A stretch of 64,000 nt of DNA from Corynebacterium comes (GTDB lineage: Bacteria; Actinomycetota; Actinomycetes; Mycobacteriales; Mycobacteriaceae). Under the pieces are notes generated by a model. It saw only the letters and a program-made list of their open reading frames with translations, was not told the origin of the DNA and did no database searches. Positions 28,155 to 36,522 of the stretch are shown piece by piece. Position 1 is the first letter of the stretch; every line of letters begins with the position of its first letter. A program made the position numbers and the translations under genes. The DNA is taken from assembly GCF_009734405.1 (NCBI RefSeq), contig NZ_CP046453.1, forward strand, positions 1,302,001 to 1,366,000, written 5' to 3'.

Positions 28155-28913
28155 GTGAGTGCTGTTCGAAAGTCGGCGGACGTCCGTTCGACCTCGACAC
28201 ACGGCTCCACCGGGGGTGCACCCCGGACAGTGAGGACCCTGTCCATCGGTAAGGTCCTCGAGGCGCTGCGTGGCGAGTTCCCGGACGTGACCGTCTCCAA
28301 GATCCGGTTCCTCGAGTCCGAGGGCCTCATCACGCCGCAGCGTACCGCGTCCGGTTATCGTCGTTTCACCGGCGACGATGTCCAGCGCCTTCGCTACATC
28401 CTGCTCACCCAACGCGATAATTATCTGCCGCTGAAGGTGATCCGGGAGCAGCTCGACGGCATGGATTCCGGCACTGTCACCGCAGTCCTCACTGCGGCCG
28501 AGACAGAGCCGATCGTCTCGGCCGACAACTTCCGCGCGCCGGCCGCCACGCGCCTGACCGACACGGATGTCGCCGAGCAGGCTGGCGCCTCGATGGAGAA
28601 TGTCGTCGCGCTTCTCGAGGTCGGGCTGATCAAACCCGACGCCGCCGGTTTCTTCACCGCGGATGACGTGCGGGTGGTCACCACCGCCCAGGCGCTCAAG
28701 GGTTTCGGCTTCGATGAGCGGCACCTGAGGTCACTCCGCAACACCGCCAACCGACAGGCCGATCTCATCGGCCAGGTCGCCGGCCCGGTCGCCCGTTCCA
28801 AAGGCGACTCCGCCCGCCAGCGCGCCGAGGAGATGGGCCAGCAGATGACCGCACTGGTCGTCTCCCTCCACGCCAGCCTGGTCAAGAATGCCCTGCGGGA
28901 GGAGCTCTCATGA
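28155..28913 (+). CDS. ftsR: MerR-type regulator FtsR
   Basis: A 252-aa MerR family regulator, the homologue of C. glutamicum FtsR (Cg1631) and Rv1828; FtsR activates ftsZ. The winged-helix region starts around residue 28: TLSIGKVLEALRGEFPDVTVS, then KIRFLESEGLI and GYRRF, the wing. A second helical effector half (LTDTDVAEQAGAS) follows, typical of this subfamily, instead of a small-ligand domain. The GTG at 28155 follows odhI by 21 nt. The DUF151 gene starts within its stop (ATGA). Confidence 0.93.
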   Translation: MSAVRKSADVRSTSTHGSTGGAPRTVRTLSIGKVLEALRGEFPDVTVSKIRFLESEGLITPQRTASGYRRFTGDDVQRLRYILLTQRDNYLPLKVIREQLDGMDSGTVTAVLTAAETEPIVSADNFRAPAATRLTDTDVAEQAGASMENVVALLEVGLIKPDAAGFFTADDVRVVTTAQALKGFGFDERHLRSLRNTANRQADLIGQVAGPVARSKGDSARQRAEEMGQQMTALVVSLHASLVKNALREELS

Positions 28914-29539
28914 CATTGATTCCTGTCGAATTTCACGGTGTCCACACCGTCGGCCCGGAGCAGTTCACCTGTGTGCTCCTGCGCTGGGCGGAGCAGAACC
29001 GCATTCTGCCGATCTGGCTTTCTCCCCTGGCTGCCGCAGAACTTGATGCGCGTGAAGGCGGCTACTCCCCGCGTCGCCCCGGCACGGTTGACCTGCTTCT
29101 CGATCTGATCAACCGGACCACGGGCAGCGTCACGGCGGTCAACATCATCAGCCACTTCGAAGGTGTTTTCATCGCCTCCATCGTGCTGGCCGACGGAGAG
29201 CAGCTCGATGCCCGCCCCTCCGATGCCCTGCTCGTCGCCCGTGCCCTTGAGCTGGAGATTCACGTGGAGGAGGACGTGCTCTCGCAGGTGGCCTTCTTCG
29301 TCTCGGACGAGGTCATGGCGGAATACTTCGACCTTCATTTCGATTCCGACCGGCCGAACGGGGGAGAGGATCTCTCCGCTTCCGGCGATGCTGAGGCGGA
29401 CGCCGATTTTGAGGAGATGATGCGCTCCCTGGGCATGTCCGAATCTGACTTCTTCCGGGGCCCCGGCCCGCGGGGTGCCTCCGAGGATGACGGTGGAAAT
29501 GACACCGGTGCGACCCGAGGTGATGACGAGGAGAAGTGA
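28910..29539 (+). CDS. Bifunctional nuclease (DUF151) family protein
   Basis: A 209-aa protein with the DUF151/BFN domain at about 1-135, found next to ftsR and the MerR gene in corynebacteria and in Mycobacterium (Rv1829). Landmarks are LPIWLSPLAAAEL, the RPSDALLVARAL motif and IHVEEDVL. Plant members are reported to have RNase/DNase activity; the bacterial role is unclear. The C-terminal 60 residues are acidic and Gly/Asp-rich, probably disordered. ATGA overlap with ftsR indicates coupling. Confidence 0.88.
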   Translation: MTLIPVEFHGVHTVGPEQFTCVLLRWAEQNRILPIWLSPLAAAELDAREGGYSPRRPGTVDLLLDLINRTTGSVTAVNIISHFEGVFIASIVLADGEQLDARPSDALLVARALELEIHVEEDVLSQVAFFVSDEVMAEYFDLHFDSDRPNGGEDLSASGDAEADADFEEMMRSLGMSESDFFRGPGPRGASEDDGGNDTGATRGDDEEK

Positions 29540-29591
29540 GTCCAGTCTCCCGGTGAAGGCGTGTCTTTAGGGCGTGTCTTCGGGTTACCCC

Positions 29592-29620
29592 TTGACGTTC
29601 GTCTAGTCTTGGACTTTAAT
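29592..29620 (+). promoter_or_regulatory. Sigma-A promoter of the second merR gene
   Basis: TTGACG (-35, 29592-29597) and TTTAAT (-10, 29615-29620) are separated by exactly 17 nt. This is the best-formed housekeeping promoter in the window and would start the merR mRNA about 35 nt before its GTG. Confidence 0.75.
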
Positions 29621-29661
29621 GACGCAAAGGGCGCTTTTCCAAACCCCATGGGAGTAATTAC

Positions 29662-30207
29662 GTGAGCACAATCGAATATCCAGTCCAGGAATCCCTGTTC
29701 GACCTCGGTCCGGGTGAGGAAGTGGGCTACCGCGTGCCTATCGCATGCCAGGTCGCCGGCATCACCTACCGCCAGCTCGACTACTGGGCGCGCACCAAGC
29801 TTGTCGTGCCCTCCATCCGCGGTGCCCGCGGCTCCGGCTCCCAGCGTCTGTACTCCTTCCGCGACATCCTCGTGCTGAAGATCGTCAAGCGTCTGCTGGA
29901 CACCGGAATTTCCCTGCAGAACATTCGCCTCGCCGTGGAGAAGCTCCGCGACCGCGGTGCCAGCGACATCGCCGAGATCACCCTGGTGTCCGATGGCACC
30001 ACCGTCTACGAGTGCCGTTCCGCCGATGAGGTCATCGATTTACTCGGCGGTGGTCAGGGGGTGTTCGGCATCGCAGTCCCGGGCATCATGAAGGAACTCA
30101 CCGGGACCATCGCTTCTTTCCCTTCCGAGCGGGTCGAGGCCGACAACGAGCCCACCGTCATCGGCATGGACGAACTCGCCTCCCGTCGTCAGCGTAAGAC
30201 CAGCTAG
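29662..30207 (+). CDS. MerR-family regulator (Rv1830-like)
   Basis: A 181-aa MerR regulator, homologue of Rv1830 and of the C. glutamicum gene following the DUF151 gene. The DNA-binding start is VAGITYRQLDYWARTKLV, then RLYSFRDILVLKIVKRLLD; the dimerisation helix (SLQNIRLAVEKLRDRG) and a C-terminal effector-like domain (VYECRSADEVIDLLGGGQG) follow. It has its own promoter. Target genes are not evident from the window. Confidence 0.9.
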   Translation: MSTIEYPVQESLFDLGPGEEVGYRVPIACQVAGITYRQLDYWARTKLVVPSIRGARGSGSQRLYSFRDILVLKIVKRLLDTGISLQNIRLAVEKLRDRGASDIAEITLVSDGTTVYECRSADEVIDLLGGGQGVFGIAVPGIMKELTGTIASFPSERVEADNEPTVIGMDELASRRQRKTS

Positions 30208-30224
30208 ACCCCATTTTTCCCCAG

Positions 30225-30269
30225 CCGCCTTCCTCCCCGCCCAGCTCACGTGCGGTCGGAGGGGGGCGG
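30225..30269 (+). terminator. Imperfect hairpin after merR
   Basis: CCGCCTTCCTCC and GGAGGGGGGCGG pair with mismatches around a 21-nt loop, 18 nt after the merR stop and just before the end of the converging VWA gene. It is preceded by a pyrimidine-rich tract. Confidence 0.4.
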
Positions 30270-30281
30270 CTTCGGCGATTC

Positions 30282-31679
30282 TCAGAGGCCGGCGGCTGCC
30301 CGCAGCCCGGCTTCGAGCTGGGCCGGGTCGGCGATCTGCGTGTGGTCGGTGAGTTCCGCGAGCAGGCCGTCCACCTGGCCACCACCGACGTGGACGGTCT
30401 CGACGCTGACGTCGGCGTCACCGACCGCCTCCGCGTAGGCCCGGCGGAAGGACTCGTCGTCCATGTCCTGGGCGGTGCCGCTGGTGATCAGGAGCACCCG
30501 GGCGGGTTCGCCGGTGGCCCGTGCCTGGTCCGCGGCGTTGGCTGCGGCGGCCACGAGAGCGGAGCGGGTCTGCGGGACACCCCCGGTGCCGAAGCGCACG
30601 ATTGCGTCGGCGGCCTGGGCGCCGTCCGAGAAGTTGACGTTCCGGCGCCAACCCTGTGTCACTCCCGGGTTGAGCGGGGAGGAGTAGTTCCAGAGGGCGA
30701 CCTGCTGGCCCCCCGCCCCCAGGTCGCGGGAGATCGGTGCAAGCGCGGCGGCGGAGGCCGCGTAGATGGAACGGTCCCCGAAGGCGGCGGTCGTACCTGC
30801 GGAGGTGTCGAGCAGGATGAGCGTGTCCACCGGCGTATTCGCCTCCGGTTCAGGTGCGGGGGTCTCGGCCTCGGTGGTTTCCTCGACCGCCACGTCCTGC
30901 GTCACGGCGGCCCAGGCAGCGGAGCGGTCCGGCAGGTCGGCGGGGACGTCCCCGGTGGCGTCGTGGAAATCGGCGAACGCGGCCGCCGCGCGGGTCTGTT
31001 CCTCCGTGATCCCGGTGACCTGGTTGAGGATGTGCGCGATGGTGACCACCTCGGCCCCCCGGACGTCGCGGGTGCTGCCGGCCCCCTTGTGGACGCCTGC
31101 GTCTGCGCCGACGGCGAGGATCTCGGCGTCGGAGTCGATGGTCATGTCACGGTCGCGCTGGATGAGTGCCGGGGCTCCGTCGCCGGCCAAGGCGACGGCG
31201 ACGGCGACGGCGCTGTCCGGGTCCGTGGCCACGGGGTACGTGACGTCTGCCGGATCGACGTCGTCCAGTCGGGCGTCACCGCCGGTCCACAGCTGGGCGG
31301 TGTAGACGTCCACGGGAACGGTAGAGGAGACGGTACGCTCACCGAGTATCCCCTCTACTTCCGGGTTGTCCCGGGCGATCAGCAGCGCGGCGCCGTCAAC
31401 GGAGTCGACCACCTCGGCGGTCACGCAGTGGTCGCGGACGACGGGGCCGGTCTCATTCCACTGGTTGATCAGGCCTTCAGCGAGACCCGGCGATGATTCG
31501 GCGACGGGAAGGACGAGGTCCCCCTGGATGCACTCCTGTGCCTGCGACTCGGGATCGGATTCGTCACGGAGGCTGAACCACCACACGAGTGCGGCGATGA
31601 GGGCGAGGATCACCACGCCGGCGACGATGACGTAGCCGGAGACGGCGAAATTGTTCTTGCCACTACTATGACGAGCCAC
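30282..31679 (-). CDS. Membrane-anchored von Willebrand factor A (VWA) domain protein
   Basis: A 465-aa protein with one N-terminal transmembrane helix (VIVAGVVILALIAALVWWF, about 18-36), so the rest should lie outside the membrane. Residues 45-255 resemble an extracellular binding domain (PVDVYTAQLWTGG). A short acidic Pro/Glu linker leads to a VWA fold (about 285-465) beginning LILLDTSAG. The MIDAS should read DxSxS; here it is Asp-Thr-Ser-Ala-Gly, missing the second Ser, so metal binding may be weak. GGAAGG precedes the GTG at 31679. Function unknown. Confidence 0.82.
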   Translation of the reverse strand: MARHSSGKNNFAVSGYVIVAGVVILALIAALVWWFSLRDESDPESQAQECIQGDLVLPVAESSPGLAEGLINQWNETGPVVRDHCVTAEVVDSVDGAALLIARDNPEVEGILGERTVSSTVPVDVYTAQLWTGGDARLDDVDPADVTYPVATDPDSAVAVAVALAGDGAPALIQRDRDMTIDSDAEILAVGADAGVHKGAGSTRDVRGAEVVTIAHILNQVTGITEEQTRAAAAFADFHDATGDVPADLPDRSAAWAAVTQDVAVEETTEAETPAPEPEANTPVDTLILLDTSAGTTAAFGDRSIYAASAAALAPISRDLGAGGQQVALWNYSSPLNPGVTQGWRRNVNFSDGAQAADAIVRFGTGGVPQTRSALVAAAANAADQARATGEPARVLLITSGTAQDMDDESFRRAYAEAVGDADVSVETVHVGGGQVDGLLAELTDHTQIADPAQLEAGLRAAAGL

Positions 31680-31706
31680 GGGCTTGCCTTCCTGACGCGA
31701 CGGACC

Positions 31707-32573
31707 TTAGCCCTGAAGTGTAGTGGCTTCCGCATGGTCGATGAGGGAGACAAGCCGGTCACGCAGCGGCTTTCCGCGTTCCGCCAGGCTGCGCTGTCGC
31801 TCGACGTACTCGGCCTTGCCCTCCGGAGTTTCGATGGCGACGACGCCGAATCCGTAGGCGCGGCAGTCGTAGGGGGAGGCCTCCATATCCAGCACGCGCG
31901 CGTCGACGGCCAGTTCGAAACAGTCGAGGAAGAGCTCGCCGGGCACCAGCGGTCCGAGTTTCGACGCCCATTTGTACAGGTCCATCGTCGCGTGGACGCA
32001 CCCCGCCTGGTCGTGGGCGGGCTGGTCCTCCCGCTCCAGCACGGTGAGGTTCAGCGGCCGCGCGGCCGGGGTGAAGAACCGGAAGGCATCGAAGTGGGTG
32101 CACCGGATGCGGTGCTTCTCGACAACCGCGTCGCTGCCCGCCGCGCCCAGGCGCAGCGGCAGATCGTGGCGTGGGGAATCGGTGCGGTAGACCATGGCCC
32201 ATTCGTGGAGACCGAAGCAGTCGAAGTGGGCGGGGTTGAGGTTGGTGCGGTGCAGGAGCTCGCGGATGAACATCAGCGCCTCGCCTCTTCGGGCCCAGAA
32301 GCCCTCGAGGTCGAGGGTGGTGCGGCCGTCCACGACCCGGTAGTCGCGCCACTGGGCGTGGGGTGGGTCGCCGGCGAGGTCAAGGCCCGGGCCGGGATGC
32401 CAACGGCGCAGGTGGGAGGGGCGGACGGGATAGTACTCGAAGAGGAAGTCGTAGACCGGGTGCTTCTCCTGGCGTTGACGCCGGGCGAGGTGGTCACGGG
32501 TGAGCCTGTCGGCGCGCTCCTCGTGGGCCTGCATGCGGTCGTGCCAGGAGGGGGCGTCGAGAAGCTCAGGCAT
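31707..32573 (-). CDS. Conserved actinobacterial protein of unknown function
   Basis: A 288-aa soluble protein with no signal peptide or transmembrane segment. Recognisable conserved pieces are HPVYDFLFEYYPVRPSHLRRWHPG, FDCFGLHEWAMVYR and CVHATMDLYKW (the first is long; key residues are His-Pro-Val-Tyr and Arg-Pro-Ser-His). The family is common in actinobacteria and is sometimes labelled 3-methyladenine DNA glycosylase, but I see no helix-hairpin-helix or known glycosylase active site to support that. It overlaps the CNNM gene upstream by 8 nt and is the last gene of that transcription unit. Confidence 0.7.
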   Translation of the reverse strand: MPELLDAPSWHDRMQAHEERADRLTRDHLARRQRQEKHPVYDFLFEYYPVRPSHLRRWHPGPGLDLAGDPPHAQWRDYRVVDGRTTLDLEGFWARRGEALMFIRELLHRTNLNPAHFDCFGLHEWAMVYRTDSPRHDLPLRLGAAGSDAVVEKHRIRCTHFDAFRFFTPAARPLNLTVLEREDQPAHDQAGCVHATMDLYKWASKLGPLVPGELFLDCFELAVDARVLDMEASPYDCRAYGFGVVAIETPEGKAEYVERQRSLAERGKPLRDRLVSLIDHAEATTLQG

Positions 32574-33618
32574 CCTCGTGGGTCCAGTCGTTGACGGTGC
32601 CGACGTACTCCTCGATGAGATCCTCGAGGGTGATCACGCCGATGAGCTCGCCGCGATCACGGACCTGCGCCATGTGGGCGGAGCGCAGGTGGAGTTTACG
32701 CAGCGCCTCGTCCATGGTGCCGGAGCCGTCGACGATGGTCAACGGGCGGAGGTCGGTGCGCGGGATGTACTGCTCGGGGCCGGCGGTGGCGAGGCGGTCG
32801 AGGACGTCCTTGACGTGGATGTAGCCGAGGAAGGAACCGTCGGCGCCGGTGACGGGGAAGCGGGAGAATCCGGTCTCCACGACAGCCTCCTCCAGGTCGC
32901 CCAGGGTCGGGCCCTGGCGGCCGAAGGCCAGGGTGCGGACCTTGTCGAGCGGGATCACGACCTCCTTGAGGGAGCGCTTCTCCGAACGCAGGGCCTTGGA
33001 GAGGCGGAGGGTCTCCTCGGCGTCGAGAAGCCCCTCCTCGCGGGACTCCTTGATCATGAACGCCAGCTGAGCCTCGTCGACGGTGGTGTTGAGCTCATCC
33101 TTCTGCTCGATGCCGAAGGCCCGCAGCGTGATGCGGGCCATCCAGTTCATGAACTCGATCAGCGGGCGGGTGATCTTCACCCACCAGATCATGGCGGGGG
33201 TCAACCACAGCGCCAGGGTCTCCGGGCCGGCGATGGCGATGTTCTTGGGGACCATCTCGCCGAAGAGGATGTGCATGAACGTGATGAACCCCAGTGCGAT
33301 GACAAAGGAGATCGGGTGAATCAGGTTGTCCGGGAGGCCCATCGCCAGGAAGGGCTCCTCGAGGAAGTGCGCCACCGCGGGTTCGGCGACCTTACCCAGG
33401 ATGAGCGAGGCGATGGTGATGCCGAACTGCGCGCCGGCCAGCATGATCGACAGATGCTCGGTGGCGTAGAGGACCTTCCGGGCGCCCTTCTTGCCCTGCG
33501 CGATCAGCGACTCGATGCGGTCCTTGCGCGAGGAGATCAGCGCGAACTCGGCGGCCACGAAGAAGGCGTTGGCCGCGAGCAGTGCGACGACCATAAGGAT
33601 GGTGGTGAAGACGTTCAC
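32566..33618 (-). CDS. CNNM/HlyC-family CBS-domain membrane protein, copy 2
   Basis: A 350-aa membrane protein with an N-terminal DUF21 domain of four hydrophobic segments (1-200: NAFFVAAEFALISSRKDRIE, then GMVPKNIAI-type motif EMVPKN). A pair of CBS domains (about 215-335: FSRFPVTGADGSFLGYIHV and LIGVITLEDLIEE) completes it. Family members act in magnesium or cobalt efflux/uptake. No CorC/TlyC-type C-terminal domain of full length is visible, so it is shorter than copy 1. It begins directly at the stop of copy 1 (GTG at 33618). Confidence 0.88.
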   Translation of the reverse strand: MNVFTTILMVVALLAANAFFVAAEFALISSRKDRIESLIAQGKKGARKVLYATEHLSIMLAGAQFGITIASLILGKVAEPAVAHFLEEPFLAMGLPDNLIHPISFVIALGFITFMHILFGEMVPKNIAIAGPETLALWLTPAMIWWVKITRPLIEFMNWMARITLRAFGIEQKDELNTTVDEAQLAFMIKESREEGLLDAEETLRLSKALRSEKRSLKEVVIPLDKVRTLAFGRQGPTLGDLEEAVVETGFSRFPVTGADGSFLGYIHVKDVLDRLATAGPEQYIPRTDLRPLTIVDGSGTMDEALRKLHLRSAHMAQVRDRGELIGVITLEDLIEEYVGTVNDWTHEDA

Positions 33619-34998
33619 TTACAGATACCCTTTCGCTTCCTCGTCAGTGATCGGGGTGAGGATCACCTTGTCCACCCGGCGGTCCTCCATGAGGGTGACC
33701 CGGGCGATCCACCTGCCGGTGATGCCGGACTCGAACTCGGCGTGTCCCGGGCGGTCAGCCTCCGGGAGCAGGAGCACGTCCTTGACGTTGGGGATCCTGC
33801 CCAGGGTGGCCATCACGAGGCCACCGAGGGTCTCATAGGGGCCGGACGGGGCGGTGTACCCGACGCGCTCGGACAGGTCATCGATGCGGACCAGGCCGGA
33901 CACCTCCCAGGAGGAGCCGAATTTCTGGAAGTCCTGCTCGGCGTCGGCGTCATCGTGCTCGTCGTAGACCTCGCCGAGGATCTCCTCCACGACGTCCTCG
34001 ATGGTGACCAGACCGGCGGTGCCGCCGTACTCGTCGGCGATGAGCACGACCTGGGAACCGGCGGCACGCACGGCATTGAGCACGGCGTCACCGTCGAGAG
34101 TGTCCGGCAGGACGGGGACCTTCCTCGCCAGCGACCCGAGGGTGGTGGTGGACCGGGCCTCCCGCGGAACGGAGAAGGCGTCCTTGATGTGGACCACACC
34201 GACCGTCTCATCGAGGTCACCCCGGGCGACAGGGAAACGGGAGTGACCGGTCTCCAGCGCCAGGGCGATGAGGTCATCCACGGTGTCCTCCGCCCCCAGG
34301 TAGGAGATCGTGGCACGCGGGGTCATGAACTCGTTGGCGGTGGCGTTGCCGAACTGCAGCGAGCGGCCGATCACCATCGCGGTGTTGACGTCCAGTCCGC
34401 CCTGTTCCGCCGAGCTGCGCACCAGGCTGCCCAGCTCCTGACTCGAACGCGCCGAGGCCAGCTCATCCGCCGGCTCGATGCCCAGTTTGCGGACGATGAA
34501 GTTCGCCGAGCGGTTCATCAGGTGGATGAAACCCTTGAACACGACGTTGAACACGTGGACCGGGTGGACCACGACCCGGGCGGTCTCCAACGGCATCGTG
34601 ATGGCCACGTTCTTGGGCACCAGTTCACCGAAGACCATGGACAGGAACGTCGCGACGATCAGCGCCAGCACCAGCGCCACAGCCGAGGACGCCTGCGCCG
34701 TCAGGCCGACCAGTTCCAGCAGGGGAGTGAAGTACTTCGCCAGGATCGGCTCCGCCAGGAAGCCGGTCGCCAGGGTGGTCACGGTGATGCCCAGCTGGGC
34801 ACCCGAAAGCACCAACGAGAGGTTCTGGTAGTCACGCTGCACCGCGAGGGCGCTGCGGTCGCCCTTCTCGCGCACATGGTTGTCAACCGTGGATCGCTCC
34901 AGGCCGGTCAGTGCGAATTCAATCGCGACGAAGAGACCGGTGGACGCCGTCAGTGCGACGAAGCCGAGAAGGGAGAGGATGCTTAAGAGTATGTCCAT
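33619..34998 (-). CDS. CNNM/HlyC-family CBS-domain membrane protein, copy 1
   Basis: A 459-aa paralogue of the gene downstream. It has a DUF21 membrane domain (ASTGLFVAIEFALTGLERS near the start, GELVPKNVAI in the middle). CBS domains follow (ETGHSRFPVARGDLDETVGV and AGLVTIEDVVEEILGE). Then comes a full CorC_HlyC transporter-associated domain (WEVSGLVRIDDLSERVG, ending RVTLMEDRRVDKVILTP). It is likely a cation (Mg2+) transporter or regulator of one. It follows the DEAD-box gene by 10 nt, so all four minus-strand genes to 31707 may form one operon. Confidence 0.9.
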   Translation of the reverse strand: MDILLSILSLLGFVALTASTGLFVAIEFALTGLERSTVDNHVREKGDRSALAVQRDYQNLSLVLSGAQLGITVTTLATGFLAEPILAKYFTPLLELVGLTAQASSAVALVLALIVATFLSMVFGELVPKNVAITMPLETARVVVHPVHVFNVVFKGFIHLMNRSANFIVRKLGIEPADELASARSSQELGSLVRSSAEQGGLDVNTAMVIGRSLQFGNATANEFMTPRATISYLGAEDTVDDLIALALETGHSRFPVARGDLDETVGVVHIKDAFSVPREARSTTTLGSLARKVPVLPDTLDGDAVLNAVRAAGSQVVLIADEYGGTAGLVTIEDVVEEILGEVYDEHDDADAEQDFQKFGSSWEVSGLVRIDDLSERVGYTAPSGPYETLGGLVMATLGRIPNVKDVLLLPEADRPGHAEFESGITGRWIARVTLMEDRRVDKVILTPITDEEAKGYL

Positions 34999-35008
34999 CA
35001 GTTATCGG

Positions 35009-36358
35009 TTAGGAGGAACGGCGGCTACTGCGTTGCCCCGGCGAGCCGGAACCGCCCGGGCGACCTGCTGATCGTCCGGTGCGGCCACGCTGGCGGGCGT
35101 TGCCCTGCTGCGCGGCTGCCCCCTGCCGTGGGGTTCGGGAGGACGGCTTCTTGCCCGGGGTCTGCTGCTGGCCGGGAGGCGTCAGCGGAGTGCCCGAGGG
35201 CACCCGTGCACCAGTGATCTTAGCCAACACATCGGAATCTGCGGTGACGCGTACCTCCGGGGCTTCGACGCCCGCCTTGCGCATCATGCCCTCGACCTCC
35301 TTGCGCTGCTCGTCCATGACGAGGGTGACCACGGTGCCGGAGTTGCCCGCGCGGGCCGTCCGGCCCGCCCGGTGCAGGTAGGCCTTGTGCTCGGCGGGCG
35401 GGTCGACGTGGACGACCAGGGAGACGTCGTGGATGTCGATGCCTCGCGCGGCGATGTCCGTGGCCACCAGCACAGGCACAGAACCGTCGGAGAAACCGGC
35501 GAGTGCGTTGGTCCGGGTGCTCTGCCCCTTGTCGCCGTGCAGTCCGGCGGCCTCGACGCCGACGCGACGCAGCTTCTTCACCTGCCGGTCCACACCGTGT
35601 TTGGTACGCATGAACATGATGGTCTTGCCTTCACGGGCACCGATCCGCAGGATGATGTCGTTGCGCTCGTCGCGGTCACCCACGAGAAGGCGGTGGTGCT
35701 CCATGGTGTCCACGGACGCCTCCACCGGTGCCGTCGAGTGCGTCACCGGGTCGGTGAGGTACCGGTCGATGAGCTTCTGCACATCGCCGTCGAGGGTGGC
35801 GGAGAACAGCAGCCGCTGCCCCGTCTTCGGGGTGCGGTCCATGAGGCGGCGGACCTGCGGCAGGAAACCCATGTCGGCCATCTGGTCGGCCTCGTCGAGT
35901 GCGGTGACCGAGACCTCGTCGAAGTGCAGGATGCCCTGGTCCAACAGGTCCTGGGCGCGGCCCGGGGTTGCCACGAGCAGGTCCACCGGGGCCGCCAGGG
36001 AGCGGATGTGGCGGTTGATGTTCACGCCGCCGACCACGTCGAGCGTGCGCAGACCGAGGGCGTTGGCGGGGGCGTCGAGACGCTCGCGCACCTGGACGGC
36101 AAGCTCACGCGTGGGGGTGAGCACCAGAGCACGCGGGTGCCCCGGGCGGGTGACGCCGGACTCGGCCAGACGCGTCAGCATGGGCAGGCCGAAGGTGAAG
36201 GTCTTGCCGGAACCGGTCGGACCACGGCCCAGCACATCCCGGCCCGCAAGCGCATCCGGGATCGCGGCCTCCTGGATGGGGAAAGGTTCGGTGATTCCCT
36301 GCCGCTGAAGTTCTCTCACGATGGGCAGGGGCAGACCGAGGTCCTTGAAAGTTGTCAT
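35009..36358 (-). CDS. DEAD-box ATP-dependent RNA helicase
   Basis: A 449-aa RNA helicase. Motifs in order: Q motif FPIQEAAIPDALAGRD, motif I GPTGSGKT, PTRELAVQ, GG and TPGR, DEAD in ALDEADQMADMGF, SAT, and the C-terminal RGIDIHDV and HRAGRTARAG. A basic Gly/Arg/Ser/Gln-rich tail (last 60 residues) should bind RNA. I chose the ATG at 36358: TACAAT at 36366-36371 (minus) ends 7 nt before it and no ribosome-binding site is visible, so the mRNA is probably leaderless. A 12-bp palindrome adjoins this -10. Confidence 0.93.
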   Translation of the reverse strand: MTTFKDLGLPLPIVRELQRQGITEPFPIQEAAIPDALAGRDVLGRGPTGSGKTFTFGLPMLTRLAESGVTRPGHPRALVLTPTRELAVQVRERLDAPANALGLRTLDVVGGVNINRHIRSLAAPVDLLVATPGRAQDLLDQGILHFDEVSVTALDEADQMADMGFLPQVRRLMDRTPKTGQRLLFSATLDGDVQKLIDRYLTDPVTHSTAPVEASVDTMEHHRLLVGDRDERNDIILRIGAREGKTIMFMRTKHGVDRQVKKLRRVGVEAAGLHGDKGQSTRTNALAGFSDGSVPVLVATDIAARGIDIHDVSLVVHVDPPAEHKAYLHRAGRTARAGNSGTVVTLVMDEQRKEVEGMMRKAGVEAPEVRVTADSDVLAKITGARVPSGTPLTPPGQQQTPGKKPSSRTPRQGAAAQQGNARQRGRTGRSAGRPGGSGSPGQRSSRRSS

Positions 36359-36371
36359 TGCTGAGATTGTA

Positions 36372-36383
36372 CGCTGTACAGCG
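36372..36383. promoter_or_regulatory. 12-bp perfect palindrome at the helicase promoter
   Basis: CGCTGTACAGCG is its own reverse complement. It abuts the -10 TACAAT of the DEAD-box gene on the upstream side, a position in which a bound repressor would block RNA polymerase. Confidence 0.45.
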
Positions 36384-36470
36384 CGGTTTTCCCGCACTGC
36401 CATAAGGAGGCGGGCATGGCACGCCCACTGCCGTTGCCATGGCAGGACGGAGCATCATCGACGTTCGTCC

Positions 36471-36504
36471 CGCCCCCGGCCGCAGTCACCTACGGCCGGG
36501 GGCG
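36471..36504 (-). terminator. Terminator after gnd
   Basis: CGCCCCCGGCCG (36471-36482) and CGGCCGGGGGCG (36493-36504) form a perfect 12-bp stem around a 10-nt loop, 19 nt beyond the gnd stop. No T-run follows on the minus strand. Confidence 0.75.
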
Positions 36505-36522
36505 ATCTCCTCCGTGATCGGA

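Noticed and set aside
29558..29580. Tandem GGCGTGTCTT repeats before the merR promoter
   Set aside because: Two 10-bp direct copies 13 nt apart are short, not symmetrical as MerR operators are, and overlap the end of the previous transcript; I could not tell them from chance.
31707..32573. DNA-3-methyladenine glycosylase
   Set aside because: The label is used for relatives, but no helix-hairpin-helix, catalytic Asp motif or AAG/MPG signature is present.
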